A stretch of 64,000 bases of DNA from Ureibacillus xyleni (GCF_900217795.1 NZ_OBMQ01000002.1:1-64000), one strand, 5' to 3'. Positions 27,525 to 38,065 are shown, numbered from the stretch's first letter. Program-made: numbers and translations. The notes: a model not told the origin generated them from the sequence alone.

Positions 27525-28475
27525 ATGAAACATTTATGTAGATTATTAAATATTGAGTATCCTATTATTCAAGGCGGTATGGGTAATATTAGTAATGCAG
27601 CGATTACATCCGCTGTTAGTAATGCTGGTGGACTTGGAACGATTGGTAGTGGGGTTATGACGCCTGAAGAAGTAGAGAAATTAATCGTTGAAACAAAAAG
27701 TAAAACAACAAAACCATTTGCGATTAATATTCCAATCAACGTAAATCCACATTCTACAGCATTAGTAGATTTAGCAATAAAACAACAGGTACCAGTTGTT
27801 TCACTATCAGCAGGAAATCCGGCACCATTTATAGAGAAACTACACGAGGCTGGAATTAAAGTTATCGTGGTAGTGGCAGCAGTCAAACATGCCCAAAAAG
27901 CTGAGGCAGCAGGTGCAGATGTGCTTGTGGCAGAAGGTGTTGAAGCTGCAGGGATCAATTCGAATTTAGAGCTAACAACCATGACCCTTATTCCTCAAAT
28001 AACAAAAGCAGTATCCATTCCAGTTGTTGCCGCTGGGGGAGTTGGTGATGGCCGTGGTTTGGCAGCAGCACTTCTATTAGGAGCTTCAGGTGTACAAATG
28101 GGCACACGCTTTATTGCCACGCAAGAAATGCCAGTCCATTCTTATTATAAAGAAAGACTTCTAAATGCTAGCGATCAGGAGACGATTGTTCTAGGTCGTT
28201 CTGTAAATCAAGTACGGAGAGTGCTAAAAGACACTTATGCCAAAACCATTTTAGAACAAGAAAAAGCAGGCATTACGTTGGAAGAATACAACGAAAAGAC
28301 AAGTGAGCCATATCATATTAAAGGTGCCATTGAAGGAAATGGTGAGGATGGTTATATGAATAGCGGGCAAATCGCCGGTTTAATCCAACACTTACCAACT
28401 GTTGAGGAATTAATACAAGAAATGATGAAAGAAATGCGTGAACGGTTAGCAGAGGTTTATACCGAATATCAATAA
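27525..28475 (+). CDS. nitronate monooxygenase / FabK-like FMN oxidoreductase
   Basis: A 316-residue TIM-barrel flavoprotein of the 2-nitropropane dioxygenase superfamily: EYPIIQGGMGNISNAA at the N-terminus, VVAAGGVGDGRGLAAALLLGASGVQMGTRFI as the FMN phosphate loop. The sequence also fits enoyl-ACP reductase II (FabK), and motif reading alone does not separate them. The start is ATG 27525 behind GAGGTG (27513-27518); the in-frame GTG at 27516 overlaps that site. It is divergent from paaY. Whether it belongs to the PAA pathway is unknown. Confidence 0.78.
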   Translation: MKHLCRLLNIEYPIIQGGMGNISNAAITSAVSNAGGLGTIGSGVMTPEEVEKLIVETKSKTTKPFAINIPINVNPHSTALVDLAIKQQVPVVSLSAGNPAPFIEKLHEAGIKVIVVVAAVKHAQKAEAAGADVLVAEGVEAAGINSNLELTTMTLIPQITKAVSIPVVAAGGVGDGRGLAAALLLGASGVQMGTRFIATQEMPVHSYYKERLLNASDQETIVLGRSVNQVRRVLKDTYAKTILEQEKAGITLEEYNEKTSEPYHIKGAIEGNGEDGYMNSGQIAGLIQHLPTVEELIQEMMKEMRERLAEVYTEYQ

Positions 28476-28507
28476 AGTAAAATGGCTTAGAATAAAAAGT
28501 CAAGAGG

Positions 28508-28537
28508 GGGTATAAAATGATTTGCTATTTTATACCC
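28508..28537. terminator. 11-bp hairpin after the nitronate monooxygenase gene
   Basis: GGGTATAAAAT (28508-28518) pairs perfectly with ATTTTATACCC (28527-28537). It lies between convergent genes. The T-tail is poor, so terminator function is likely but not certain. Confidence 0.5.
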
Positions 28538-28572
28538 TTAAACTAGTATTCTAATACATAATAATTTGCCGT

Positions 28573-29097
28573 TTAGATTAAGTTTTTTGCTTTAATTATT
28601 TCTAATTTTTCTTTTGGAATACTAGATTCTAAATCTCCATTTGCAACATCTATTGATTCCCAATCTGAAAATACAACAAAGTCCTCTGTTATAGTAAGAA
28701 TTTCGCTCCAATTATAACTATTCAATTGCTGGGCAACTTCAAAGCGTAACCTTTGACACTCATCCCATAAATTCTCCCAATCGTCTCCGAAATCTTTTAC
28801 TAATTGCTCTTGTTTTTCCGCAAAGTTATCTCCATCTATTACCGTCTGATATTCAACAGGCATCTCACCTGTGTTCCATATACTCCACTTATCATCAATC
28901 CCTACGCTTTTAATAATCTCGTTTCGGTACGATTCAATACCAAACTGAATTAGTCCAAGCACAGGCTCATAATCTGTTCCGATTAAAGATATGTAACATA
29001 TCTTATCCCCTTTATCTAATTTTACTTTCTTAACCGCATTAGGAACCTCCTTAAGTACAATTTGTTTTAAGTCATTCATCAACGATTTTTTATCCAT
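28573..29097 (-). CDS. hypothetical protein, 174 aa
   Basis: An acidic cytoplasmic protein with no signal peptide or membrane segment, rich in Trp, Asp and Glu (DDKWSIWNTGE, DFGDDWENLWDECQRLRF). The layout, with a short alpha/beta N-terminal part and a 'VVFSDWESID' strand near the end, recalls DUF4303-like or small immunity-type proteins, but I cannot place it securely. The AGAGGTG site before the start at 29097 supports it as a real gene. It lies between the nitronate monooxygenase gene and paaX. Nothing ties it to PAA metabolism apart from position. Confidence 0.65.
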   Translation of the reverse strand: MDKKSLMNDLKQIVLKEVPNAVKKVKLDKGDKICYISLIGTDYEPVLGLIQFGIESYRNEIIKSVGIDDKWSIWNTGEMPVEYQTVIDGDNFAEKQEQLVKDFGDDWENLWDECQRLRFEVAQQLNSYNWSEILTITEDFVVFSDWESIDVANGDLESSIPKEKLEIIKAKNLI

Positions 29098-29223
29098 AGC
29101 ACACCTCTTTTTATATTTATACTGAGCAACAAAGACAAAGGTTTAATTCTTAAAAAATGTACAATAAAAAGCTACTAAATGTTATAGTAGCTCTCTCTTT
29201 ATTGATAACGATTAATGGGTGAA

Positions 29224-30108
29224 TTAATTTTTCATATCTGTCATATATGGATGATGTTGAACATCATAGAAAGAGTCTTTTTTCTGTAAATCATTATCTT
29301 TTTCAAAAATTTGTTCAAAGAAGCGGCTGGCTGGTTCAGCTAAAATTTTGTAATATTGTTTGAATAACAATGCAGCGTGGTTACCACTCCACATTTGGGG
29401 AAGTAATTCGTTTGGTAAACCCGGGTCGATAAAGAGGAATTTACGGTATTCATGTACAAGTTTAGAACGTTCTACAAAGCACTCGGCATCTGACATTTCA
29501 CCTTGAGCAATAATACTTTGATGGATAATAAATTTCTTACTATATTCATCAATAAATTCTTCGTAACGCTTTTCAATTCCTTCTATATCCCAACTCTTCC
29601 TTACGAGCAATTGCTCATCTTTTGGACCGAAATAATCAGCTACAAAAAACTCCACATAATCTTCAATTTGGTATTTTTGAATGAGAATATTTACTTCATT
29701 CACAAGATTGTTTGGAGAAATCCAGCAGCCGTTAGAAAACGAGCCAAAACCACTCCAATGTAATTCCCGTCGAAGTTCATCGCGAATATGACGATCTTCT
29801 TCTGGAATGGTATACATTAAAATCAACCATTTACCATCCCACTTAGGTGATTTTAGTTTGAAAATCCGATTACCTGCTTCTTGTATACGTTGTTCGCCAC
29901 GTTTAGTTAAGAAATAGTAGCTTTTATTACTTTTCTTTTCAGAGCTCAGCCATCCTTGTTTCACCATTCGTGATACTGCTACTCGTACAGTTTGTTCGTT
30001 ATGCCCAAATTCTTTTAACAATTGAATTAAGCTGCCGATCCATATTTTCGAACCATAGTGACATATATAATCACCAAAAAGTGTAAAAATCATTGATTGT
30101 GCTTTCAA
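29224..30108 (-). CDS. paaX: phenylacetic acid catabolism repressor PaaX
   Basis: A 294-residue PaaX-family regulator. The N-terminal winged helix is followed by LFGDYICHYGSKIWIGSLIQLL and TVRVAVSRMVKQGWL, then the family core PKWDGKWLILMYTIPE and WSGFGSFSNGCW, and the C-terminal FLFIDPGLPNELLPQMWSG. PaaX represses paa genes and is released by phenylacetyl-CoA. The start is a TTG at 30108 with AAGGAG upstream. It closes the island, transcribed toward paaY. Confidence 0.94.
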   Translation of the reverse strand: MKAQSMIFTLFGDYICHYGSKIWIGSLIQLLKEFGHNEQTVRVAVSRMVKQGWLSSEKKSNKSYYFLTKRGEQRIQEAGNRIFKLKSPKWDGKWLILMYTIPEEDRHIRDELRRELHWSGFGSFSNGCWISPNNLVNEVNILIQKYQIEDYVEFFVADYFGPKDEQLLVRKSWDIEGIEKRYEEFIDEYSKKFIIHQSIIAQGEMSDAECFVERSKLVHEYRKFLFIDPGLPNELLPQMWSGNHAALLFKQYYKILAEPASRFFEQIFEKDNDLQKKDSFYDVQHHPYMTDMKN

Positions 30109-30349
30109 ATAAAAAGTACTCCTTTCGCTGGAAGGTAGATATTGAATTTATATAAAAGGGGCTAGTTTCTAAAGTTTTTAGTAAATAGTTATACTTATTA
30201 ATAGAATAACATTTTCTGAAAACTGATTCAAAATGTATATTTTTTCACACTTTATACTGATTTCTTTTGGAAAAAAGAAGTACAAACATTTAGTTTGTAC
30301 TATTAACTAGGTGTATTAATTTTTGTGTAGAATTCAAAAACGCTTTTCT
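30109..30349. other. paaX/ydiL intergenic region
   Basis: About 240 AT-rich bases between two minus-strand genes. The right part carries tandem terminators for the ydiL-like gene, listed separately. I see no clear paaX promoter beyond the RBS. Confidence 0.5.
30268..30301 (-). terminator. second terminator after the ydiL-like gene
   Basis: AGTACAAAC (30279-30287) pairs perfectly with GTTTGTACT (30293-30301). On the minus strand the stem is followed by TCTTTTTT. Confidence 0.7.
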
Positions 30350-30353
30350 CCTA

Positions 30354-30381
30354 GAAAAAACAAAGCAGACAAGAGTGCTTT
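30354..30381 (-). terminator. first terminator after the ydiL-like gene
   Basis: AAAGCA (30362-30367) pairs with TGCTTT (30376-30381). On the minus strand GTTTTTTC follows. It is short but lies just after the stop codon. Confidence 0.55.
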
Positions 30382-30384
30382 ATT

Positions 30385-31122
30385 CTATTTTGTAAGCTGA
30401 TCAGAGATTTGTTGTATTTTATCTGCATTTAATTGAATCAATGTAACAAAACCATTTAACAGCATATGCGCAATGATAGAAGTGAGAATACGCTTCGTTT
30501 TATAGTAAAGAAACGCGAAAACGAAACCGCTGATTGTATAAAGAATAATATGGGTAAAGTCTAAATGGATTGCAGCAAAGATAATTGAACTTACAAATCC
30601 AGCTACCCAAAAGTTTTGGGTTTGAATGATTGACCCAAAAACAACACGTCGGAAAACGAATTCTTCTAATATAGGTCCGAATAATACGGTTGTTACTATC
30701 ATGATTGGAGCAATCTCAGTTACCAACATAATGGTTTCAGTGTTTTCTGAACCAAATTCTATACCAAGTGCTAATTCAATGTAGGCACCAATTGTTTGAC
30801 CTAAATAAACTAAGAAGAAACCAATAATTCCCCAACCAATTGATACTGGAATGGATGCTTTCTCTCCATTAAAAACATTCCAGAAGGTTTTATTTTTATT
30901 TATTAGAAGCAAACAAATAACAAAAGCAATTGTTGCCGTAATTGTAGACCACCAAGCAGCTAATGCAATGCCGGAATTGACACCATCTTCATTAATAAAA
31001 TGAAGGAAAAACTCCTTTAAAGGTGGAATAAATAATATAAAACCAGATAATTGAAATAGAATGTAAGTAATTAAAACGTAAAAGGCCGTTTTTTGTGTTT
31101 GAAATTTCACAGAAGTGCTCAA
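30385..31122 (-). CDS. ydiL: CPBP family intramembrane metalloprotease (YdiL-like)
   Basis: A 245-residue protein with about six to seven transmembrane helices of the CAAX protease/bacteriocin-processing (CPBP) family. Motif 1 is EEFVFRR (EExxxR) and motif 2 is the His in FAAIHLDF; both are needed for Zn2+ catalysis. B. subtilis YdiL has nearly the same length and also lies directly before groES, so this is the syntenic homologue. The substrate is unknown. Confidence 0.88.
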   Translation of the reverse strand: MSTSVKFQTQKTAFYVLITYILFQLSGFILFIPPLKEFFLHFINEDGVNSGIALAAWWSTITATIAFVICLLLINKNKTFWNVFNGEKASIPVSIGWGIIGFFLVYLGQTIGAYIELALGIEFGSENTETIMLVTEIAPIMIVTTVLFGPILEEFVFRRVVFGSIIQTQNFWVAGFVSSIIFAAIHLDFTHIILYTISGFVFAFLYYKTKRILTSIIAHMLLNGFVTLIQLNADKIQQISDQLTK

Positions 31123-31289
31123 TAGAAAAAATCCCTCTTTCTAAAAATAGAGTTTAAAACATAGGATATGTAGACAAACTGTTTCAGGTATAACTAGGAT
31201 ATCCAACTATACTCTATTGTAGTTGAAATTGGTAAGAAAACAAAATTTTTTAATGCATCATACTTGCAAAACTAGAACTAATTCATTAT

Positions 31290-31295
31290 TATAAT
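31290..31295 (+). promoter_or_regulatory. -10 box of the groESL promoter
   Basis: A perfect TATAAT at 31290-31295, 7 bp upstream of the CIRCE element. The -35 is weak: TTGCAA at 31264-31269 is 20 bp away. Sigma-A expression blocked by HrcA is the usual arrangement. Confidence 0.6.
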
Positions 31296-31302
31296 AATTG
31301 TG

Positions 31303-31329
31303 TTAGCACTCATATGAAGGGAGTGCTAA
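31303..31329 (+). promoter_or_regulatory. CIRCE operator (HrcA binding site)
   Basis: TTAGCACTC (31303-31311), a 9-nt spacer and GAGTGCTAA (31321-31329) form the perfect CIRCE inverted repeat. It marks groESL as a class I heat-shock operon repressed by HrcA. Confidence 0.97.
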
Positions 31330-31368
31330 TAATGATAACTAACTTTAATTTGTAGGAGGTTGTTTCAC

Positions 31369-31653
31369 TTGTTAAGACCATTAGGTGATCGTATCATTAT
31401 CGAACTAGTTGAGGTGGAAGAAAAATCACAATTCGGAATTGTACTTCCAGATTCAGCAAAAGAAAAACCACAAGAAGGTAAAGTTGTTGCTGTGGGAACA
31501 GGTCGTGTACTAGATAACGGCACACGTGTCGAGCTTGAAGTAAAAGAAGGCGATACAATCATCTTCTCTAAATATTCAGGCACAGAAGTGAAATATGAAG
31601 GCAAAGAATATTTAATTCTACGCGAAACTGACGTATTAGCTATCCTAGGCTAA
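31369..31653 (+). CDS. groES: co-chaperonin GroES
   Basis: A 94-residue GroES, the heptameric lid of GroEL. It begins [19 protein letters not shown], has the mobile loop region [18 protein letters not shown] and ends with [17 protein letters not shown] 31369 is chosen because AGGAGG (31354-31359) lies 9 nt upstream and the protein then starts as B. subtilis GroES does. The TTG at 31360 overlaps the RBS. It is regulated by the CIRCE element 40 bp upstream. Confidence 0.96.
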   Translation: MLRPLGDRIIIELVEVEEKSQFGIVLPDSAKEKPQEGKVVAVGTGRVLDNGTRVELEVKEGDTIIFSKYSGTEVKYEGKEYLILRETDVLAILG

Positions 31654-31681
31654 TCATTAAAAACTTAAAACTTCATCAAAA

Positions 31682-31716
31682 AAGCGCCTTTACATAATAT
31701 GACTTGTTTGGCGCTT
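31682..31716 (+). other. hairpin between groES and groEL
   Basis: AAGCGCC (31682-31688) pairs with GGCGCTT (31710-31716) around a 21-nt loop, with no T-run. It may act in mRNA processing or stability between the two cistrons. Confidence 0.4.
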
Positions 31717-31731
31717 GCATGCTACTTTTGA

Positions 31732-33399
<1,668 letters not shown>

Positions 33400-33476
33400 T
33401 GACCGCTAAAACCCTAGATATATAATGGGTTTAAAGCAAGCTTCAAACAGAATACTACATCTCTGATATAAAAGGG

Positions 33477-33515
33477 GCTTCTCATTAGTTAATAAAACTT
33501 TTGAGAAGCTTTTTT
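33477..33515 (+). terminator. groESL terminator
   Basis: GCTTCTCA (33477-33484) pairs with TGAGAAGC (33502-33509), followed by TTTTTT. The arms resemble those of terminators at 34405 and 38066. Confidence 0.85.
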
Positions 33516-33684
33516 CTGCTTATCAGAAAAGTTGATGCACAATGTATTATCAATAAGATTAATCATCTAACAAAAGAACAGGCTATATTAACTGTTGTAT
33601 TACTTAGTAGACATCAACTATGAAGGAACAAATCATAAATAAATTACATTGTGAAAAAGGTGGCTTGAACAAATTGGAAAATGA

Positions 33685-34395
33685 TTGTATATTTTTAACA
33701 TAATTGAAGATATTGGTGGTGGGGGAGTGTTTGGTTTAGAAAGCAAAAGAAATAGGTTAATAGTATATTTATCTCCTCTTTTTATCATAGCTGTTGTCCA
33801 TATGGTTGCTACCATAAGCTATAAGACGATTCCTAGTTTTTCTTGGATAATTACAGCTATATCTTATTGGGGTTTAACTGGATTAATGAAATATCTCTTT
33901 GTTCCTTCTAATACTTTAAGAGATTGGCTTAAGAAACCTGTCTTTATTAAGAAGTGGTTAATTATCGGCTTAGTTGTTGGGATATTCCCTGCAGTAGGTA
34001 TATTAGCGTTTAATGTTAATTTACTTGTAGAATATCCTATGCTAACCCTGTTTCTATTTCTATTCGCTTTAATTAATCCTTGGTTTGAAGAAGGGTATTG
34101 GAGAGGAATGATTTTAGATGCAGGAGATGGGATGAGTATTCCCAGATGGCTAAATATTGGTTATTCAACTTTCTTTTTTGTATTAAGCCATCCTTTAATG
34201 TGGGGAGTATTTTCAATAGCAAACAGGTCTATCCAAATGTATATATCTTTATTAGTAATGGGAATTGTTTGGTCTATGATTCGATATAAGACAGGAAGCT
34301 TAAGATGGTCAGTTTATTCTCATATGCTTGTCGATGTGGGGAACCTTTCAGTATTTGTTTTCTTAAATCTTTATGTTCCTCCTCATATGAAGTAG
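33685..34395 (+). CDS. CPBP family intramembrane metalloprotease, second copy
   Basis: A membrane protein of up to 236 residues with about six hydrophobic helices. The CPBP motif EEGYWRG (EExxxR) lies near residue 137 and the second motif His is in FVLSHPLMWG. It is divergent from the YdiL-like protein, with a different C-terminus. The start is uncertain: TTG 33685 has no clear RBS, and the GTG at 33727 directly follows GGTGGTGGGGGA with too little spacing. It lies just after groEL and is not co-transcribed with it, given the terminator between them. Confidence 0.75.
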   Translation: MYIFNIIEDIGGGGVFGLESKRNRLIVYLSPLFIIAVVHMVATISYKTIPSFSWIITAISYWGLTGLMKYLFVPSNTLRDWLKKPVFIKKWLIIGLVVGIFPAVGILAFNVNLLVEYPMLTLFLFLFALINPWFEEGYWRGMILDAGDGMSIPRWLNIGYSTFFFVLSHPLMWGVFSIANRSIQMYISLLVMGIVWSMIRYKTGSLRWSVYSHMLVDVGNLSVFVFLNLYVPPHMK

Positions 34396-34404
34396 ATGCC
34401 AGAT

Positions 34405-34444
34405 GCTTCTCATAAGTTGACTTAACTTGTGAGGAGCTTTTTTT
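34405..34444 (+). terminator. terminator after the second CPBP gene
   Basis: GCTTCTCATAAGTT (34405-34418) pairs with AACTTGTGAGGAGC (34424-34437), followed by seven T. The stem is 14 bp with two wobble positions. Confidence 0.88.
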
Positions 34445-34445
34445 C

Positions 34446-34718
34446 ATTTCTATTGCTACATTGAGATAGACATTGAGATGCTAAACCCAATTAGTAAGAA
34501 GCACAAAAAAACATGGAAAGTATAGTAATGTAAGTGGGGGAATTATACAATTAGTGTAATAGTTTAAAATTACTTTCACTATACCTTAAACTTTTCATAA
34601 TCTTTTATAGGGAGATTTTGTAGTCAAGTTGTGAAAAAGTTAATTATGCTGCAAATTTTCAGGGATTCGTGATAACTTCCGGTAGAAAAAAGAGACACAA
34701 CAACAAAGAGGTGGCAGC
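34446..34718. other. intergenic region without recognised features
   Basis: About 270 bases between the terminator and the YdjM-like gene. I see only the RBS AAAGAGGTGG at 34707-34716 before ATG 34719. No gene, promoter or hairpin is clear. Confidence 0.5.
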
Positions 34719-35393
34719 ATGAAAGGTCGAACGCATTTAACAATAGGGTTGGGAATAGGAGCAGTGGCATCGGTTAGCCAAACACTTGAAATGATGCCCG
34801 TCATTTTAGTTGCATCTGGCGTAGCTTCCCTTGCTCCGGATTTAGACGGGAATAATCTGTTAAATAAACATGTAACTAAGACAGCTAAACTAATAAAGAA
34901 ACGAGGGATATTTGTCGGGTTGGCATTAATTGTCCTGTCTTTGTATACATATTTTTTTAATATGAATTTCTTGTTTACTCTAGATGGAAAGTGGTTTACT
35001 CAACAAAATTTACTTTTACTATTTGTATGGGGATCGATTATTATAGGACTCTCGCTGAAGAACATGGAAACTTTGAAAAATATTCTAATGAGCATTTTAA
35101 GTTTATTTCTTCTATATTATGCAATTACGCATGAGTTGTGGTGGTTAGTTATGTTTGCTTTATACATTGGGGGAGCTGGGTGGTTTGCACACCGAGGACC
35201 AACGCATACCATTTGGGCATTAGTTTATTGGTGGTATATGTCATATTTATTGCAAGTTAGCACTGGTGTGGACAGTTTGGCTCTTATCTGCACGAGTGCT
35301 TATCTTTCACATATAGTAGGAGATATGTTAACAAAAAAAGGGGTTCAGTTTCTATATCCGCTTTCCAATAAGGTGTTCAGAATCCGTTTGTAA
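34719..35393 (+). CDS. YdjM-like membrane-bound metal-dependent hydrolase
   Basis: A 224-residue polytopic protein of the YdjM/DUF457 family. Potential metal ligands are in MKGRTHLTIG, SLAPDLDGN, HRGPTHT and YLSHIVGDMLTKKG, a pattern of His and Asp on helix ends that defines the family. E. coli YdjM is LexA-regulated, but no LexA site is seen here. Catalysis has not been shown for most members. It is a single gene with its own terminator. Confidence 0.8.
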   Translation: MKGRTHLTIGLGIGAVASVSQTLEMMPVILVASGVASLAPDLDGNNLLNKHVTKTAKLIKKRGIFVGLALIVLSLYTYFFNMNFLFTLDGKWFTQQNLLLLFVWGSIIIGLSLKNMETLKNILMSILSLFLLYYAITHELWWLVMFALYIGGAGWFAHRGPTHTIWALVYWWYMSYLLQVSTGVDSLALICTSAYLSHIVGDMLTKKGVQFLYPLSNKVFRIRL

Positions 35394-35442
35394 TGCTGTT
35401 TATTGAAAGAGATGGACTAGAAAAATATAAATTTTTAAGTAA

Positions 35443-35478
35443 GGGGCGTCCAAATGATACTTGGATGGCTCCTTTTTT
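35443..35478 (+). terminator. terminator after the YdjM-like gene
   Basis: GGGGCGTCCAA (35443-35453) pairs imperfectly with TTGGATGGCTCC (35461-35472), followed by TTTTTT. Confidence 0.8.
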
Positions 35479-35599
35479 GTGCTGTTATATTAATATAAGA
35501 CGAAATAATGCAATTGTAAGTTCTTGCCTATGTTCCAATTTTGTTATTTATTGGAATTATGTATAACGGTTATAAATTGACGATTATTTAGTATTATCG

Positions 35600-35730
35600 C
35601 TATTGCTCAGTGGCACTTCCCACAAGAAGATTCATCATCCATTTTTCATCCTCGGTAACGACCATATGGATTACCGACATCAAGCGCAAACCCGCTAATT
35701 TTTTCCCAACAGCTCATGTACTGCACTTTT
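35600..35730 (-). other. composition anomaly with small minus-strand reading frames
   Basis: Within a gap of 415 bp (35394-35808) this stretch is visibly richer in G and C than its surroundings. On the minus strand it holds two overlapping open frames: 35600-35665 from ATG (21 codons, up to 37 codons without a start) and 35646-35717 from ATG (23 codons, product ending VGNPYGRYRG). Neither has a clear RBS. It may be a gene remnant or a conserved repeat. I assign no function. Confidence 0.35.
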
Positions 35731-35808
35731 CAATAAGAAGATTTCATTATAGTTCTAATTACAACATATTATGATTTAATTTGTTAATGAAAGAAGGAGT
35801 GGATTCTT

Positions 35809-36027
35809 TTGCGAAATCGTAAAACGTATGAAGTTATTTTTGATGAAAGAGAATATAACTGTGGAGCGATTGAGATTATTGAACTAGCAAAAAGTCAACG
35901 TTTTGCAATCGATCAGATATCGTTGGAAGATTATATTTTAGAAATACAACAAAATGTTTGGCGTTTATATGGGAAAGGAATTGCCGTTAGTGAGAATGCT
36001 AGTTTAGAATTTCGAGGCTTTTCATGA
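35809..36027 (+). CDS. hypothetical protein, 72 aa
   Basis: A small acidic soluble protein (MRNRKTYEVIFDEREYN at the start, ending LEFRGFS), starting at TTG 35809 behind AAGGAGTGG. It has an alternating strand-helix pattern and one cysteine. I do not recognise the family. It lies alone between a YdjM-like protein and an Na/Pi cotransporter gene on the other strand. Confidence 0.6.
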   Translation: MRNRKTYEVIFDEREYNCGAIEIIELAKSQRFAIDQISLEDYILEIQQNVWRLYGKGIAVSENASLEFRGFS

Positions 36028-36183
36028 CAAATTTATGAGGGAGCTTCTTTTTCAATTTATACTATGAAAAGGAGTAGACGAACTAATAATCTCAAGGGAT
36101 AAATGTTCGTTTATTTTCCATCTATCCCTTTACAGCATTATGTGAGCTAAAAGAAGACAAATCCTACTGTTTTAAGGTTCCGT

Positions 36184-37107
36184 TTATTGTCGACCATGAA
36201 TTTTTTCTATAAAACTTGCAAACTGCTTGGTGAAAGGCAGAATCATTAATGAACTTACTACGTTAAAAATGACACTTATATGAGCCAGTTGTACATCAGG
36301 GTGCTGAGATAATTTCGTGCCGATTGTTGCTAACATGCCTATGAATGGATAGAAAATAACTACACCTAAAACATTTAGCCATATATGTGAATAGGCAGTA
36401 AGTTTGCCTTCTCTACCAGAACCTAATGAAGCAAGCCATGCATCCAAACATGTTCCGATATTTGCACCAAGAACAATAGCTACACCTGTATCTAGATTCA
36501 TTGTTCCTGCAGCAAGAAAGCCCATCATAATCCCAGTTGTAGCTGTACTTGATTGAATTAATGCAGTAAGTAGAGCTCCTGCTACTACAGCATAGAATAG
36601 GTTTCCATCGAGCGTGAGGAAAAGTTTATCGATATATGCTAGTCCTCTCAAAGGTGTTGCTAACCTTTCAAATCCCCACATGGCCCCAAAAATTGCGGAT
36701 ATTCCGATTAAAGCTAAACCAGAATTGCGCAAACCATTTTTCTTAAATAATAAGAGAATGGCTCCCATAATTGCCAATGGAATAATTAACGAATCAATGT
36801 TTAATGTAATTAACTCAGCTGTCACTGTTGTTCCAATATTTGCTCCCAAAATAACGCCAATGGATTGTGAAAAACTTAGAACTTTTGCAGCAACTAGTCC
36901 AACTGTGATAATGGATACAGCCGAACTGCTTTGTAGTATGGAGGTTACAAATATTCCTAGTAAAAGTCCTTTCCATGGTTTATTTGTTAAAGTGACTAGC
37001 GATTTTTCTAGCTTCTTAGAAGAAAGATTAAAGAGTCCTTTCCTTAGTAAAAACATACCAAATAAAAACAAGCCTATCAGGAGAGTAAATAACGATATTT
37101 GAAACAT
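36184..37107 (-). CDS. Na/Pi cotransporter family protein (YqeW-like)
   Basis: A 307-residue membrane protein with two inverted repeats typical of the NptA/PNaS family, each with a QSSS motif: LQSSSAVSIITVG near residue 61 and IQSSSATTGIMMG near residue 185. GANIGTT follows the first and GANIGTC the second. It lacks the C-terminal PhoU domain found in longer members, like B. subtilis YqeW (about 308). Sodium-driven phosphate or another anion is the likely substrate. Confidence 0.85.
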   Translation of the reverse strand: MFQISLFTLLIGLFLFGMFLLRKGLFNLSSKKLEKSLVTLTNKPWKGLLLGIFVTSILQSSSAVSIITVGLVAAKVLSFSQSIGVILGANIGTTVTAELITLNIDSLIIPLAIMGAILLLFKKNGLRNSGLALIGISAIFGAMWGFERLATPLRGLAYIDKLFLTLDGNLFYAVVAGALLTALIQSSTATTGIMMGFLAAGTMNLDTGVAIVLGANIGTCLDAWLASLGSGREGKLTAYSHIWLNVLGVVIFYPFIGMLATIGTKLSQHPDVQLAHISVIFNVVSSLMILPFTKQFASFIEKIHGRQ

Positions 37108-37711
37108 TTATAGTTCCTCTCTTTCTTAACAATTACTAAGAACCTTAAGGAAATATAGTAGGTAAACACCCTATTAAGATATTTTTTAGTAGTTTATTGT
37201 GGAGTTTAGCTGAACTAGAAATGATGTGTTTTGTGGGGGTTGTCCTTAAACTATATTTATACATACGTGTTAAAAGGATATTTTAGTGTATGCACATCTC
37301 GGAAGTTTAATGTGAACATATACTTGAATTAAGGGTCTCTTAAATAGATTGGTAGGTTGTAGGTGAGAAGAAAGTGAAATGGTAACAATCTGCGCGGAAC
37401 ATGAAATTAATAGGTGCCTTTTATTTATTTTAGAATTAATGTAAGATTCCATTTCTAAACTATTGAGAATATTTAAATACAAATATTGACAAGTAGGAGG
37501 AATCGTGGAATTATATAGATAGACTTCAGTATTTCCCCAAAAACTAATCTCGTTCTTTTTCATTCCACTATTACTCTATTTTCAATTATTTGCACTGAAC
37601 ATCGATTGAATCTGCCTTTAGCAACTTTTTCTTCTACCTTGCGATGTAACTAAATATGGCTATTAATGTACTTTTTAATATCCTAATTAATTATTTAAAG
37701 GAGGACTATTA
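37108..37711. other. 604-bp intergenic region
   Basis: This AT-rich gap lies between divergent genes. I see no convincing gene, terminator or promoter motif. A 97-codon open frame on the minus strand (37270-37563) lacks an RBS and has non-protein-like composition, so I reject it. The only clear signal is AAAGGAGG before ATG 37712. Confidence 0.5.
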
Positions 37712-38041
37712 ATGGGTCATGATATTTTAGGCTTCAATAAAGCAGGAGAAGAAATTGCATATGCACGTTTTAGCATGGGAAATCCTAATTCGACTATTTT
37801 GTACAATTTATTGAATGCACTTGATTATTACGCTGGAGTGAGTGGATCAGGTGATAGTATTAATATATCAACACAACAAATTGAAGAGGCACTGGAAGCT
37901 TTTAAACAAATCTGCAATTATAATGATAACTCGTCAAAGAGTGAATTTGAAAATTGGGATGCAAAGCAAATTTCAAATTTTCTATTAAACTGTTTAGAAA
38001 CAGCACGTAAAGAAGAGAATGTAAGAGTGTATTTTGGTTAA
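37712..38041 (+). CDS. hypothetical protein, 109 aa
   Basis: A 109-residue soluble protein with a strong AAAGGAGG site. It begins MGHDILGFNKAGEEIAYARFSMGNPN and continues as mostly alpha-helical, ending VRVYFG. The start MGHDI-GFN, with a strand of alternating polar residues, looks like a small conserved Firmicutes family, but I cannot name it. No signal or membrane segment is present. It is monocistronic, with a strong terminator after it. Confidence 0.7.
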   Translation: MGHDILGFNKAGEEIAYARFSMGNPNSTILYNLLNALDYYAGVSGSGDSINISTQQIEEALEAFKQICNYNDNSSKSEFENWDAKQISNFLLNCLETARKEENVRVYFG

Positions 38042-38065
38042 GGTGAAACAGAGCGGATAAAATTA

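Noticed and set aside
37270-37563. 97-codon minus-strand open frame in the 604-bp gap
   Set aside because: No ribosome binding site, Leu/Ser/Ile-rich composition without domain character. A non-coding reading is more likely.
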